DNA of 64,000 nucleotides from Kaistella sp. Lineage in GTDB: Bacteria > Bacteroidota > Bacteroidia > Flavobacteriales > Weeksellaceae. Location of the stretch: the NCBI GenBank assembly GCA_019459085.1, contig JAIBEW010000003.1, positions 1 through 64,000 on the forward strand, given 5' to 3'. Shown here piece after piece: positions 8,283 through 16,809 of the stretch. A model generated the notes under the pieces. That model did no database searches. It saw only the letters and a program-made list of their open reading frames with translations, and was not told the DNA's origin. The translations under genes were made by a program, and so were the position numbers. Each line of letters begins with the position of its first letter. The stretch's first letter is position 1.

Positions 8283-8465
8283 GCTAAAGCCCTTAAAAAC
8301 TCAAAAAACAAGAACGGGCTAAAGCCCGTTCCTATTGAACCCAACGAAAGCAATTATCTCATCAATAGAACTGGGCTTTAGCCCAGTTTTTTATAGAATT
8401 ATCAATAGAACTGGGCTTTAGCCCAGTTTTTTAAAAATCCCTCATTAGGCTTTAGCCGAAACTTA
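8283..8465. repeat. Right REP-like palindromes flanking the RAYT gene
   Basis: Four elements plus a partial core at 8283-8292. 8312-8337 is the exact inverse of 7760-7785 (palindrome plus CTATTG). 8363-8388 and 8403-8428 are two tandem copies of a variant, AACTGGGCTTTAGCCCAGTT after CAATAG, in a 40-bp unit. 8446-8465 is the short form ending GCCGAAACTTAT. The A-C-G to A-C-T change in one arm is matched in the other arm, so pairing is conserved between variants. Confidence 0.88.
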
Positions 8466-8517
8466 TAAATTGGTTTTCGTACTTTAAAGAAGCTACATCA
8501 CAAACGAAATAAACATT

Positions 8518-8895
8518 ATGACCTGTCCCTGCTGCTCCGCAAAATCCTATGAAGAGTGCTGTAAACCTTTTTATTGCGGCGAAAAACATGCGCCAACTGC
8601 CGAAAGTTTAATGCGTTCACGGTTTTCTGCATTCGCCATTCCAAATGGCGAATATTTAATGGTAACAACAATTCCGGACAATAGAAAACTGCACAATAAA
8701 GCAGATCTTCAGGAATGGGGAGAAATAAATGACTGGACAAAACTGGAAATTATAAAAACACCTTCTGAAAATCAGGTAGAATTCAAGGCGTATTACACCG
8801 ATGAAGACGGAAAGCCACAGATTCACCATGAACTTTCTGTTTTTCAGAAAATCCGGGAGCGTTGGTACTATGTTTCAGGGAAGTTTTTGAATTGA
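8518..8895 (+). CDS. YchJ family protein (SEC-C motif)
   Basis: 125-aa YchJ/UPF0225 member. The N terminus is a SEC-C zinc motif (CPCCSAKSYEECC), followed by an NTF2-like domain recognisable from ESLMRSRFSAFA and the ending FQKIRERWYYVSGKF. Function of the family is unknown. Starts about 50 bp after the last RAYT palindrome. Confidence 0.9.
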   Translation: MTCPCCSAKSYEECCKPFYCGEKHAPTAESLMRSRFSAFAIPNGEYLMVTTIPDNRKLHNKADLQEWGEINDWTKLEIIKTPSENQVEFKAYYTDEDGKPQIHHELSVFQKIRERWYYVSGKFLN

Positions 8896-8909
8896 GTAAC
8901 GACAGAGAA

Positions 8910-9158
8910 CTAAGTTTTCGGCTTTTCATTCTTCTTTTTCTGTCTCAGGACGTACAGGTAAAGGCTTTCCACTTTTGTTCGCGCCCAGTCGGTTTTTCTT
9001 AAAAATTTTAAGGACGAATTAATGCTCGGATTGTCGGTGAAGCATTTGATATTGATCTGCTCTCCAAGTTTTTCAAAACCGTCGTAATAATCTACCAATT
9101 CTTCAAGAATGGCGTCAAGACGTTTTCCGTGCAGCGGATCTTTAGATTTCTCTTCCAT
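8910..9158 (-). CDS. VF530/DUF2132 family protein
   Basis: 82-aa protein matching the VF530 family: DPLHGKRLDAILEELVDYY, then INIKCFTDNPSINSSLKFLRK and ARTKVESLYLYVLR. A small helical protein proposed to bind nucleic acid; no proven function. The lysine-rich tail (RQKKKNEKPKT) fits that idea. Converges on the YchJ gene with 14 bp between stops. Confidence 0.88.
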   Translation of the reverse strand: MEEKSKDPLHGKRLDAILEELVDYYDGFEKLGEQINIKCFTDNPSINSSLKFLRKTDWARTKVESLYLYVLRQKKKNEKPKT

Positions 9159-9234
9159 ATTAAAAGCAAAAATAACGATAAAACTTCATTTCGAGATTCA
9201 AAAATTTAAAACCCGGATTGTCATTCAATTATTT

Positions 9235-9242
9235 TAATTTTG
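9235..9242 (+). promoter_or_regulatory. Putative -7 element that sets the tsaC start
   Basis: TAATTTTG matches TAnnTTTG. It lies inside the longer open frame starting at 9218 and 33 bp before ATG 9275, so transcription from it would exclude the upstream start. A TTG at 9218-9220 is somewhat too close (14 bp) for a standard -33. Confidence 0.5.
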
Positions 9243-9274
9243 CCTTTTCAACAGAAATATTTTATTCGAATAAA

Positions 9275-9823
9275 ATGCAGAACATCATCGACATATTAAA
9301 ATCCGGCGGAACCATCCTTTATCCAACCGATACCATTTGGGGAATCGGCTGCGACGCGACAAATCCGGAGGCCATTCAGAAAATTTTTGAAATCAAAAAA
9401 AGAGAGCCGGCAAAATCGTTCATCATTTTGGTAGAATCTGAAAAACGTTTGCAGGACCTTGTTGACGTGCCGGAAATGGCCTGGGAAATCATGGATCTAT
9501 CCGAAAAACCGGTGACTTTAATCTACGATAATCCGAAAGGTTTGCCCAAAGAACTGCTTGCCGAAGACGGCAGCATCGGAATCCGCTGGGTGAAAGATGA
9601 TTTTCTGAGAAAACTGATCACGAAACTCAACAAACCTCTGGTTTCCACATCCGCCAATATGAGCGGACAGAAATCGCCGATGAAATTCTCCGATATTTCC
9701 CCCGAAATTGTAGCTGCTGTTGATTTTGCCGTGGAAGAAAACCGGGAGAAAATATCAGAATATTCAGGTTCTTCCATCATCAGAATCTGGAAGGATAACC
9801 GAATCAAAGTTATACGGGAATAA
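9275..9823 (+). CDS. tsaC: L-threonylcarbamoyladenylate synthase (YrdC/Sua5 domain)
   Basis: Makes threonylcarbamoyl-AMP from threonine, bicarbonate and ATP for the universal t6A37 tRNA modification. 182 aa from ATG 9275, a YrdC-domain-only form. Seen: ILYPTDTIWGIGCDATN near the start, KKREPAKSF with the KR-x(2-3)-K pattern, and the late LVSTSANMSG nucleotide-binding motif. The in-frame upstream start at 9218 adds a non-conserved stretch and overlaps the promoter. The next gene encodes another tRNA enzyme (cca). Confidence 0.93.
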   Translation: MQNIIDILKSGGTILYPTDTIWGIGCDATNPEAIQKIFEIKKREPAKSFIILVESEKRLQDLVDVPEMAWEIMDLSEKPVTLIYDNPKGLPKELLAEDGSIGIRWVKDDFLRKLITKLNKPLVSTSANMSGQKSPMKFSDISPEIVAAVDFAVEENREKISEYSGSSIIRIWKDNRIKVIRE

Positions 9824-9918
9824 ATTTGCTTTGCCAAAAACTTTTTTGGACTTTTGCACAACTCAAAACCGCACACGACTTTTGCGGCATTTGCTCTTAA
9901 ATATTGCGGTCAAACCTC

Positions 9919-11340
9919 ATGAATATCAATCTCAACCAAAATAAAAACCTTAAACTTTTCAAGCTGATTTCTGCTGTTGCGGAGCAGAACAACCAGTCGG
10001 TTTACGTCGTTGGCGGCTATGTCCGCGATCTGCTCATGAAAAGAGAAATTCCCACCGATATTGATTTTGTGACAGAAGGTAACGGGATAGATCTTGCGAA
10101 TGCCGTTGCGCAGGAAATCAGTCCAAAATTAAAAGTTTCCGTTTTCAAAAACTACGGAACCGCGATGTTCAGACATGAAGGCCTCGACTTGGAATTTGTA
10201 GGCGCCCGAAAAGAAAGCTATGCGGAACATTCCCGTAAACCTGATGTTGAGACAGGGACGCTGGAAGACGACCAGAAACGGCGCGATTTCACGATCAATG
10301 CATTGGCTATTTCTCTGAACAAAGACAATTTCGGTGATCTCATTGATCCTTTTGACGGCATTTCAGATATTGAAAATAAGATCATCCGGACGCCACTTGA
10401 ACCGAGCCGGACGTATTCCGATGATCCGCTCCGGATGATGAGAGCCATCCGTTTTGCCTCGACTTTACACTTTGAGATTGAAGAAAATTCCCTGAATTCT
10501 ATAAAAAAAGAGTCAGAACGGATCAAAATTGTTTCAATGGAACGCATTATGGTTGAATTCAACAAAATAATGGTTTCCGAAAAACCTTCTGTCGGACTTA
10601 AACTGCTTGAAGAATCGGGACTTTTGGCACTCATCCTTCCTGAACTCACCGCTTTGAAAGGCATCGAAGAAGTAGAAGGGCAGACTCACAAAGACAATTT
10701 CTGGCATACGCTGGAAGTGCTCGACAATATTTCTAAAAACACCGAAAACCTCTGGCTTCGTTGGGCAGCTTTGCTTCACGATATCGGTAAAGCACCCACG
10801 AAAAAATTTGTTGAAGGTGCAGGCTGGACATTCCACGGACATGAATTTCTAGGTTCAAAAATGGTGAAAAGCCTTTTCCACAGACTGAAACTGCCGCTCG
10901 GAAGCGATATGAAATATGTACAGAAATTGGTGAAACTTTCTTCCCGCCCGATTTCCCTGATTGATGACGGAACTTCGGATTCGGCGCTGCGCAGGCTGCT
11001 TTTTGATTCAGGGGAAGACTTGGAAGACCTTTTCACGCTCTGCAAAGCTGACATTACGACAAAAAATTCATACAAACAGGAAAAATTCAAGAAAAATTTC
11101 GAATACGTTGCTGAAAAAATAAAAGAAGTGGAAGAAAAAGACCACGTCCGTAATTTTCAGCCGCCCATTTCCGGAGAGGAAATCATGGAATTATTCAACC
11201 TGAAACCCGGCCGCGAGATTGGGATCTTAAAAGAAAAAGTAAAAGAAGCCATTCTGGAAGGCGAGATCGCTAACGACAAAGAAGAAGCACGGAATTTCGT
11301 CATCAAAGAAGGTGAAATTCTGGGTCTGAAAATGGCGTAA
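9919..11340 (+). CDS. cca: CCA-adding tRNA nucleotidyltransferase with HD domain
   Basis: Adds or repairs the 3' CCA of tRNAs. 473 aa from ATG 9919; an upstream TTG at 9904 is open but less likely. Class II poly(A)-polymerase head: VVGGYVRDLLM (GG-x-VRD), then DIDFV with the two catalytic aspartates, RRDFTINALA, and the BMRAIRF-type neck (DDPLRMMRAIRF). An HD domain follows (LLHDIGK with THKDNFWHTLEV), as in many Bacteroidota proteins. A TAAATTTG -7-like element overlaps the tsaC stop (9821-9828), so cca may have its own promoter. Confidence 0.94.
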   Translation: MNINLNQNKNLKLFKLISAVAEQNNQSVYVVGGYVRDLLMKREIPTDIDFVTEGNGIDLANAVAQEISPKLKVSVFKNYGTAMFRHEGLDLEFVGARKESYAEHSRKPDVETGTLEDDQKRRDFTINALAISLNKDNFGDLIDPFDGISDIENKIIRTPLEPSRTYSDDPLRMMRAIRFASTLHFEIEENSLNSIKKESERIKIVSMERIMVEFNKIMVSEKPSVGLKLLEESGLLALILPELTALKGIEEVEGQTHKDNFWHTLEVLDNISKNTENLWLRWAALLHDIGKAPTKKFVEGAGWTFHGHEFLGSKMVKSLFHRLKLPLGSDMKYVQKLVKLSSRPISLIDDGTSDSALRRLLFDSGEDLEDLFTLCKADITTKNSYKQEKFKKNFEYVAEKIKEVEEKDHVRNFQPPISGEEIMELFNLKPGREIGILKEKVKEAILEGEIANDKEEARNFVIKEGEILGLKMA

Positions 11341-11357
11341 ACCTGTCTTAAAATATT

Positions 11358-11393
11358 AAAAAACCCTTTCAAATCTGATTTGAAAGGGTTTTC
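11358..11393. terminator. Bidirectional terminator between cca and the btuB-like gene
   Basis: Long perfect inverted repeat, AAAACCCTTTCAAAT against ATTTGAAAGGGTTTT (11360-11392), flanked by A-runs and T-runs. It sits between convergent genes and ends both. Confidence 0.9.
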
Positions 11394-11409
11394 TGTAATT
11401 TGTTATCTG

Positions 11410-13317
11410 TTAGAAATTATAATTCACGCCAAACGTAAAGTTGCGCGGTCTGGTATTGTAACCGATCACATCGGTGTAGGAAGTATTGAACAGATTTCCG
11501 ATATTCAGGTAAGCTTCAAGTTTCGGAGTAATTTTCTGGTTGATGTTCAGATTGAAAAGATTGAAACTTTCCACGACCACATTTTTAGTGGAAAAACTGG
11601 CGGAATCATAGTACGCATCGTCCCTTTTAGAGACGAACTGATGACTGAAATTCACTCTTGTTGTTTTGAACGGAAGGATTTCAAGATAAGAATTCACGCG
11701 CTGTTTCGGTTGTCTGAGCATCGTGGCTTTATTATCTTTTTCCACAAAACTGAAATTTCCGCCAAAATTCACCATCTCATTCAGTTTGTAACGCACTCCG
11801 ACCTCAAAACCATTTACTTTATTTTCCTCTACATTCTGGAACTGTCCCGTAAAATCAGGTAGATTTACATACGTAAAAACATCTTTTTCCTGCCTCTGGA
11901 AAAAACTCGTGCTGAAAAGCAGACTTCTGTCTTTTCTTCCGATTTCGAAATTAATGTCCTGAGTAGAATTGGTTTCGGGTTTCAAATCAGCATTCGGAAG
12001 GGTATAAGGCATGGAACCGAAATTCTGATACAGTGTTGGCGCAATAAAAGCCGTCGCGTGCGAAATTCCAAGCTTCCAGTACAGCGTCTCCATTTCACTT
12101 AAATAATAAGGATTGATGCTGTACACCAAATGGTTTCCGTATTTTGAATGATGCGAAAAACGCAGACCTGCATCCAGATGAAACGATCTGTGTTGAAGCT
12201 GCGCCAAAGTAAAAGCTTCGTAACTGGTTGAATGGGTTTCCTTGTTGATCAGAACGTCCTCCATTTCGGTACTTCCGTAAGGAACTGCGCGGCTACCCAA
12301 ATTCTGCTTTTCATACACCAAACCGCTTGTAAGTTTGAAGTTTTCAGCGAACTGATGGTGATTGTTGAGTTCTACATACACCTGTTCCCCGATGTACGAA
12401 AAACTGTCGTTGTAAGCTTCGCCAAGTTTTGTCTGGCTGAGTCGTCTGTTTTTGGAATACCGTGAAAGAAGCGAAAATTCGCCTTTATCGTAAAAGTATT
12501 TGGAAGTATTGCTGAGGTAAAACTGATAATCTTTGTTGCGGTCTTCCGAATCGGCAAAAGCCCCCAAATCGTAGTCAAAAAGATGATTCGTGTAATTTCC
12601 GTCGAATGTAGTCAGCCATTTTTCCTGTCGGTACGTATAACTTCCACCGATATTCTGTTTTTCGAAACCGTCTTTCTCGAAATTTTCGCCGGCAGCGGAT
12701 GAAATTCCTTTTGATTTTTCGTTCAGGCCTTTCAGCTGGAAATAATGATTTCCTTTTTTTAAACCGGCCGAAAAATTCTGTGCGTATGTGTCGAAACTTC
12801 CCGCTCTGGCTCCGATATTCAGTTGCATTGGTGTTTCAGCGGTGTTTTTGGTTTTGATGTTGATGACGGAAACGGTTGCATTGCTTCCGTACAGAACCGA
12901 GGAGGCGCCGTTCAGGATCTCGATGCTTTCTATATTTTCGGCCGCGAAAAGTCTTAAATCGGAAACGGTATAATCGTTTGCGGTGACATCCTTCAGTGGA
13001 ATTCCATCGATAAGGATTAAAACATTAGCGGATTTTCCGCCGTTGATTTTTAAAGATTTGGGTTCCTGAGCATTGTTGAAATTTCCGCTGATCTGAATGC
13101 CTGAAACCTGATTAAGGATTTCGCTCACATTCTGACCTTTGAATTTTTCAAGATCCTTTTTTGTGATGAGTTTTACGTTTTTTCCGGCCTTGTAAGCCGC
13201 TTGTGGGGTTTTGGACGCAATCGTGACTTCCTCAATCGTGGATTCGATTTCCTGTTGGGCAAAAATGTTTGAACTTACGACAAGCATTGCTCCAACAAAA
13301 ATTAATTTTCTTTTCAT
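11410..13317 (-). CDS. TonB-dependent receptor, BtuB-like (vitamin B12 uptake)
   Basis: Outer-membrane beta-barrel receptor, 635 aa. Signal peptide MKRKLIFVGAMLVVSSNIFA, a short TonB-box-like segment (STIEEVTIASK), a plug domain with GQNVSEILNQVSGIQISG and LILIDGIPLKD, then a barrel ending in aromatic YNF. Its length matches BtuB rather than siderophore or SusC receptors, and it lacks the carboxypeptidase-regulatory extension. A cobalamin riboswitch directly upstream supports cobalamin or a corrinoid as substrate. The B12 ABC transporter genes are not in this window. Confidence 0.88.
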   Translation of the reverse strand: MKRKLIFVGAMLVVSSNIFAQQEIESTIEEVTIASKTPQAAYKAGKNVKLITKKDLEKFKGQNVSEILNQVSGIQISGNFNNAQEPKSLKINGGKSANVLILIDGIPLKDVTANDYTVSDLRLFAAENIESIEILNGASSVLYGSNATVSVINIKTKNTAETPMQLNIGARAGSFDTYAQNFSAGLKKGNHYFQLKGLNEKSKGISSAAGENFEKDGFEKQNIGGSYTYRQEKWLTTFDGNYTNHLFDYDLGAFADSEDRNKDYQFYLSNTSKYFYDKGEFSLLSRYSKNRRLSQTKLGEAYNDSFSYIGEQVYVELNNHHQFAENFKLTSGLVYEKQNLGSRAVPYGSTEMEDVLINKETHSTSYEAFTLAQLQHRSFHLDAGLRFSHHSKYGNHLVYSINPYYLSEMETLYWKLGISHATAFIAPTLYQNFGSMPYTLPNADLKPETNSTQDINFEIGRKDRSLLFSTSFFQRQEKDVFTYVNLPDFTGQFQNVEENKVNGFEVGVRYKLNEMVNFGGNFSFVEKDNKATMLRQPKQRVNSYLEILPFKTTRVNFSHQFVSKRDDAYYDSASFSTKNVVVESFNLFNLNINQKITPKLEAYLNIGNLFNTSYTDVIGYNTRPRNFTFGVNYNF

Positions 13318-13424
13318 TTGAAATAATTTAGGTTAAAGTTTACTTATCGGAAAAAAATGCAGGTAAAGACTGAACAGAACTGTTCAGAAATTTCGCGACT
13401 CTTCCTCCGAAAGCGTTTAATAAT

Positions 13425-13612
13425 CATTCTTCCGGCAAGGTCTCCTGACTTTCACTTTTGCTTCACCTTCCCGTTTCCAGTGGTTTTTTTGAAGCAAAAC
13501 ATTTCAATTTTCAACTTTATTCTGAATAAAAAAGCCTAAAAAATCTGTGATCTACAGTTGCGGGGACAGTTCACGGTTTGCACGTGATTCCCTTTTCCAA
13601 AAGTTTTGCGAA
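13425..13612 (-). promoter_or_regulatory. Cobalamin (adenosylcobalamin) riboswitch
   Basis: Read on the minus strand, the leader contains the classic B12-box parts in order: GGGAA followed by GTGCAAACCGTGAA, ACTGTCCCCGCAACTGTA, later CCACTGG, GGGAAGG, and AAGTCAGGAGACCTTGCC, the most conserved segment. The last conserved block ends about 110 bp before the ATG at 13317. It should repress the receptor gene when cobalamin is abundant, by hiding the start region or by termination. Boundaries are approximate. Confidence 0.93.
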
Positions 13613-13645
13613 ATTATTAATTTTTCTTTGAAAAAAGTGAAAATT

Positions 13646-14125
13646 TTACAGAAAACTTGAATCAAATGAAAATGGCAACAAATCTCTTATCGATTTTGTC
13701 TTGAAAATTTCTCCCTGCAGCGACGCAAAATAAATTTCAATGCCCTCTTTCTGTTTGGCTTCATACTCCAGAATCGACTGGCGGCAGGCGCCACACGGCG
13801 GAATAGGAGGGGAGGAGACTGCGTCTTTCGGCGCTCCGATCACAAAAAGTTTTTTGATTTTCACATCCGGAAAATTGGCTGAAGTCCAGAATATAGTGGT
13901 TCTTTCGGCACATAAACCCGACGGATAAGCGGCGTTTTCCTGGTTGCTTCCTGTAATGATTTCGCCGTTTTCCAGAAGAATCGCGCAGCCAACATCGAAG
14001 TGGGAGTATTCTGAGTATGCGGTTTCGCGGATTTTTCGTGCAGCATCAAACAGTTTTTTTTCAGTTTCATCAAGATGCGCGTAGCTCTTGATCGCTTCAA
14101 AATAAATTTTAAGTTCTTTTTCCAT
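13646..14125 (-). CDS. cdd: Cytidine deaminase
   Basis: Deaminates cytidine and deoxycytidine to uridines for pyrimidine salvage. 159 aa. The zinc site is C72-A-E74 (LCAERTTIF, E74 the proton shuttle) with C111 and C114 (PPCGACRQ). N-terminal YSHFDVGCAI and NQENAAYPSG are the substrate-binding signatures. Cytoplasmic; single gene next to the riboswitch. Confidence 0.94.
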   Translation of the reverse strand: MEKELKIYFEAIKSYAHLDETEKKLFDAARKIRETAYSEYSHFDVGCAILLENGEIITGSNQENAAYPSGLCAERTTIFWTSANFPDVKIKKLFVIGAPKDAVSSPPIPPCGACRQSILEYEAKQKEGIEIYFASLQGEIFKTKSIRDLLPFSFDSSFL

Positions 14126-14248
14126 TGATAAAAATCGGAAAGTAAAGGTAAATGTTTTTGTTTACGTGGCAAAAATCCTGCTCAGCCGGAATTATTGGTG
14201 AATTATTCCAGAAAAACTAAATTTGTAATCAACAATAAAATCAATAAA

Positions 14249-15295
14249 ATGCTGTATACTCCTTTAAAACTGAGAAATATTGAACTTAAAAACCGTTGGG
14301 TGATGTCGCCGATGTGCATGTATTCCTGTGAAGAAGGTGTCGCGAACGACTTCCATTTCGTGCATTACGGAAGCCGTGCTCAGGGCGGAACCGGCCTGAT
14401 TATGGTCGAAGCGACTGGTGTAGTTCCGGAAGGCAGGATCACGAATAAATGCATGGGAATCTGGAATGACGAACAGGCCGCGGCACTGAAAAAAATTGTA
14501 GATTTTGTTCACGGTAATTCAGAAAGCAAGATCGGAATCCAGCTGGCACACGCCGGACGAAAAGCTTCTACCTGGAACGGAAAGCAGATTTCTCTGGAAG
14601 AAGGTTGGGAAACCGTTGCGCCTTCTCCGATTCCTTACGAAGAAAGTGAGAGAATTCCACATGAACTGACGGTGGAAGAAATTAAAGATTTGGTAAAAAG
14701 TTTTAAAAAGGCTGCAGAACGAGCAATAGCATCAGGTTTTGATCTCATTGAAATCCACGCGGCACACGGTTACCTGATTCACCAGTTTCTGTCGCCTTTA
14801 TCCAATACGCGAACTGATGAATACGGCGGAAGTCTCAAAAACAGAAGCAGGTTTTTGATGGAGATTGTGGAGGTTGTAAATAAGTTGCTGGATGAAAACC
14901 ATCCGCTTTTCGTAAGGATTTCCGGAACGGAATATGCTGAAAACGGCTGGGATCTTGCCGAAAGTGTGGAACTTTCAAAAATGCTGAAGCAGAAAAACGT
15001 TGATTTAATTGATGTTTCCAGCGGTGGAAATATTCACGGAGCGAGAATTTCGGTGTTCGACGGTTATCAGGTTCCTTTTGCTTCGCGGATTAAAAAAGAA
15101 GCGGCAGTGAAAACCGGAGCGGTGGGAATGATCACCTCTGCTGAACAGGCAGCGGAAATTCTGCAGAACGGCGAAGCAGATTTGATTTTTGTGGCAAGGG
15201 AAATCCTGAGAAATCCTTATATCGCAGTTCGGAATACATTTAAAACCGACGAAAAATGCTTTTTTCCGGTCCAATACGACAGAGCGAAAATTTAA
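14249..15295 (+). CDS. NADH:flavin oxidoreductase, YqjM/NamA-type old yellow enzyme
   Basis: FMN-dependent ene-reductase acting on activated C=C bonds. 348 aa from ATG 14249; the longer frame from 14195 adds a Lys/Asn-rich stretch not expected in the family. Seen: LKLRNIELKNRWVMSPMCMY with the Cys of YqjM-type enzymes, GIQLAHAGRKAS with substrate-binding His, AAHGYLIHQFLSPLSN, DEYGGSLKNRSRF and the late phosphate-binding FVAREILRNPY. Physiological substrate unknown; members answer to oxidative or electrophile stress. Confidence 0.92.
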   Translation: MLYTPLKLRNIELKNRWVMSPMCMYSCEEGVANDFHFVHYGSRAQGGTGLIMVEATGVVPEGRITNKCMGIWNDEQAAALKKIVDFVHGNSESKIGIQLAHAGRKASTWNGKQISLEEGWETVAPSPIPYEESERIPHELTVEEIKDLVKSFKKAAERAIASGFDLIEIHAAHGYLIHQFLSPLSNTRTDEYGGSLKNRSRFLMEIVEVVNKLLDENHPLFVRISGTEYAENGWDLAESVELSKMLKQKNVDLIDVSSGGNIHGARISVFDGYQVPFASRIKKEAAVKTGAVGMITSAEQAAEILQNGEADLIFVAREILRNPYIAVRNTFKTDEKCFFPVQYDRAKI

Positions 15296-15346
15296 TTTTC
15301 CGCACTCATATATTTTTTGTAAAATTGAGGAACATTTGAAAACCTT

Positions 15347-15631
15347 ATGAACCTGGAAAAATACATGCTTCCGTGTCTCAACAAAAAACTCTTTGGAGTG
15401 GAATGCTTTGGATGTGGTGCTCAGCGTGCATTTCTGTTGGTAATAAAAGGAAATTTCTCGGAAGCTTTTCATCTTTTTCCGGCCATCTACACCGTGATGC
15501 TTTTTTTCGGGGTGGTGGCTTTAAACTTTATCGATAAAAAAAGAAATTACGGAACGGTCATGATTTCCCTGGCTGTGCTGAATGTCGTGATTATGGTGGT
15601 TTCTTATTTCTTCAGACATTTCACAACTTAA
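15347..15631 (+). CDS. DUF2752 membrane protein
   Basis: 94-aa protein recognised by PCLNKKLFGVECFGCGAQRA, with the conserved C-x-G-CGxxRA core, followed by two hydrophobic helices (about 44-62 and 70-88). The cysteines may bind metal. Family function unknown. It precedes another small membrane gene by 21 bp, so the two are probably co-transcribed. Confidence 0.85.
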   Translation: MNLEKYMLPCLNKKLFGVECFGCGAQRAFLLVIKGNFSEAFHLFPAIYTVMLFFGVVALNFIDKKRNYGTVMISLAVLNVVIMVVSYFFRHFTT

Positions 15632-15652
15632 AAAACTATAAAAAAGACGATT

Positions 15653-15985
15653 ATGAATCAACAAAAATTACCAAATGCCACCGCAGTGCTCGTGCTGGGA
15701 ATTATTTCCATTGTGGGCTGCTGCTGTTACGGAATTGTAGGACTGATCTGCGGAATCATCGGATTGGTTCTGGCCAAGAAAGATGAAGCTCTTTACAGCG
15801 CAAACCCAACCCTGTATTCCGATTACCAGAACCTGAAAACGGGTAAAATCCTCTGTTATATAGGCCTTGCGCTGAGTGCACTGACTTTGATCTATATGAT
15901 CGTGATGGTGGCGACAGTGGGCTTGGATGCGATGATGGATCAGGAGTTAATGCAGGAGAGAATGAGAGACCTAATGGGACAGTAA
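15653..15985 (+). CDS. CCC-motif membrane protein (DUF4190-like)
   Basis: 110-aa protein with two hydrophobic segments, the first containing the triple cysteine GCCCYG (residues 23-28), the second around 72-95. The loop KKDEALYSANPTLYSDYQNLKTGKI and Met-rich C terminus (MMDQELMQERMRDLMGQ) are typical of Bacteroidota CCC-motif proteins. Function unknown. Confidence 0.82.
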   Translation: MNQQKLPNATAVLVLGIISIVGCCCYGIVGLICGIIGLVLAKKDEALYSANPTLYSDYQNLKTGKILCYIGLALSALTLIYMIVMVATVGLDAMMDQELMQERMRDLMGQ

Positions 15986-16002
15986 TAAATCCCTTAATAA
16001 AA

Positions 16003-16036
16003 AAGAGTCCGCAATTCCAGGAATTGCGGGCTCTTC
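16003..16036. terminator. Bidirectional terminator between convergent genes
   Basis: Stem AAGAGTCCGCAATTCC / GGAATTGCGGGCTCTT (16003-16036), 16 bp with a single mismatched pair. It separates the plus-strand CCC-motif gene from the minus-strand lipoprotein gene. Confidence 0.88.
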
Positions 16037-16055
16037 GTTTATATATAGAGTAGAG

Positions 16056-16586
16056 TTATTTCCCTCTTTGCGGAGGATAGTTGGCCATAATTTCAGCAAC
16101 AATCTGAGGAATCTGTTTCTGTTTGGCTCTTGGAGAATCTACGGAAACTCCGCTTCCGATTCCCTGCCACACAAGTTTCTGGGTTTGTGCATCAATAAGA
16201 TCTACAATCAATGCTCCTTCGTTGTAATTGGAAGACCATGTTCTGCTCATTCCTACTCCCCAACCGAATGGTCCGCCCCATCCGTACATACCGTAAGGTC
16301 TTGAACTCTGAACATCCTGGATTTTTTTGTGATTGGCTTTTACATTTACAATAAGATCCGGATTGTCGGATACGCTCAAGCCTTTTGTCTGCAACTGTCT
16401 GGAAACTTCGTTCAGAACGCGGTCTTTGTCGATGTCATTCAGTTTCAGATCATCGATCCTTAATTTATAGGTTCTGTAATTGGTGAAATTGGCGGTTTCG
16501 GCATAATCAGACCTTACATTGAAAGGGCTGCAGGAAGTTAATCCTAAAGTTGCGGAGGCAAGAATCAAAAAAAGATATTTTTTCAT
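16056..16586 (-). CDS. DUF4136 lipoprotein
   Basis: 176 aa from the ATG at 16586; the longer frame to 16664 runs over the upstream small gene and has no signal. Type II signal peptide MKKYLFLILASATLGLTSC with lipobox Cys19. The DUF4136 body shows DYAETANFTNYRTYKL near the start and the late QIPQIVAEIMANYPPQRGK. A Gly/Trp/Tyr-rich stretch (GMYGWGGPFGWG) is in mid-protein. Envelope lipoprotein of unknown role. Confidence 0.88.
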   Translation of the reverse strand: MKKYLFLILASATLGLTSCSPFNVRSDYAETANFTNYRTYKLRIDDLKLNDIDKDRVLNEVSRQLQTKGLSVSDNPDLIVNVKANHKKIQDVQSSRPYGMYGWGGPFGWGVGMSRTWSSNYNEGALIVDLIDAQTQKLVWQGIGSGVSVDSPRAKQKQIPQIVAEIMANYPPQRGK

Positions 16587-16593
16587 GATGGTG

Positions 16594-16770
16594 TTATTTT
16601 TTATTTGGTTTTTTAAAGGTGTCGGTCTTTTTATCATATCCGTAAGGGCAGTGTTTACAGCCACTTTTGCAGCAGTAGCCGCGTTTGAGGTGGTAGCTTT
16701 CCGTAAAAACTTTATAACCCTGTTCGTTATAGTAAAAGTCTTCGTTTTCTTTGATGCTTTTTTCGCTCAT
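16594..16770 (-). CDS. DUF5522 small cysteine-rich protein
   Basis: 58-aa protein read on the minus strand from ATG 16768-16770 to TAA 16594-16596. It contains KRGYCCKSGCKHCPYGYDKK, the characteristic DUF5522 core with four cysteines and a histidine likely to bind a metal. Seven bases separate its stop from the DUF4136 start, suggesting an operon. Function unknown. Confidence 0.88.
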   Translation of the reverse strand: MSEKSIKENEDFYYNEQGYKVFTESYHLKRGYCCKSGCKHCPYGYDKKTDTFKKPNKK

Positions 16771-16797
16771 GGGTTAAATCAAAATGGCTGAAAATTT

Positions 16798-16805
16798 TAT
16801 CTTTG
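16798..16805 (+). promoter_or_regulatory. Putative -7 element immediately before the HExxH gene
   Basis: TATCTTTG is a perfect TAnnTTTG match, only four bases before ATG 16810. Transcription would be expected to start at about 16811-16813, so the message may be leaderless or use the ATG at 16816. Confidence 0.45.
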
Positions 16806-16809
16806 TTCC

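Noticed and set aside
9218..9274. Upstream extension of tsaC
   Set aside because: It overlaps the -7 element at 9235 and adds residues not typical of YrdC proteins; ATG 9275 chosen.
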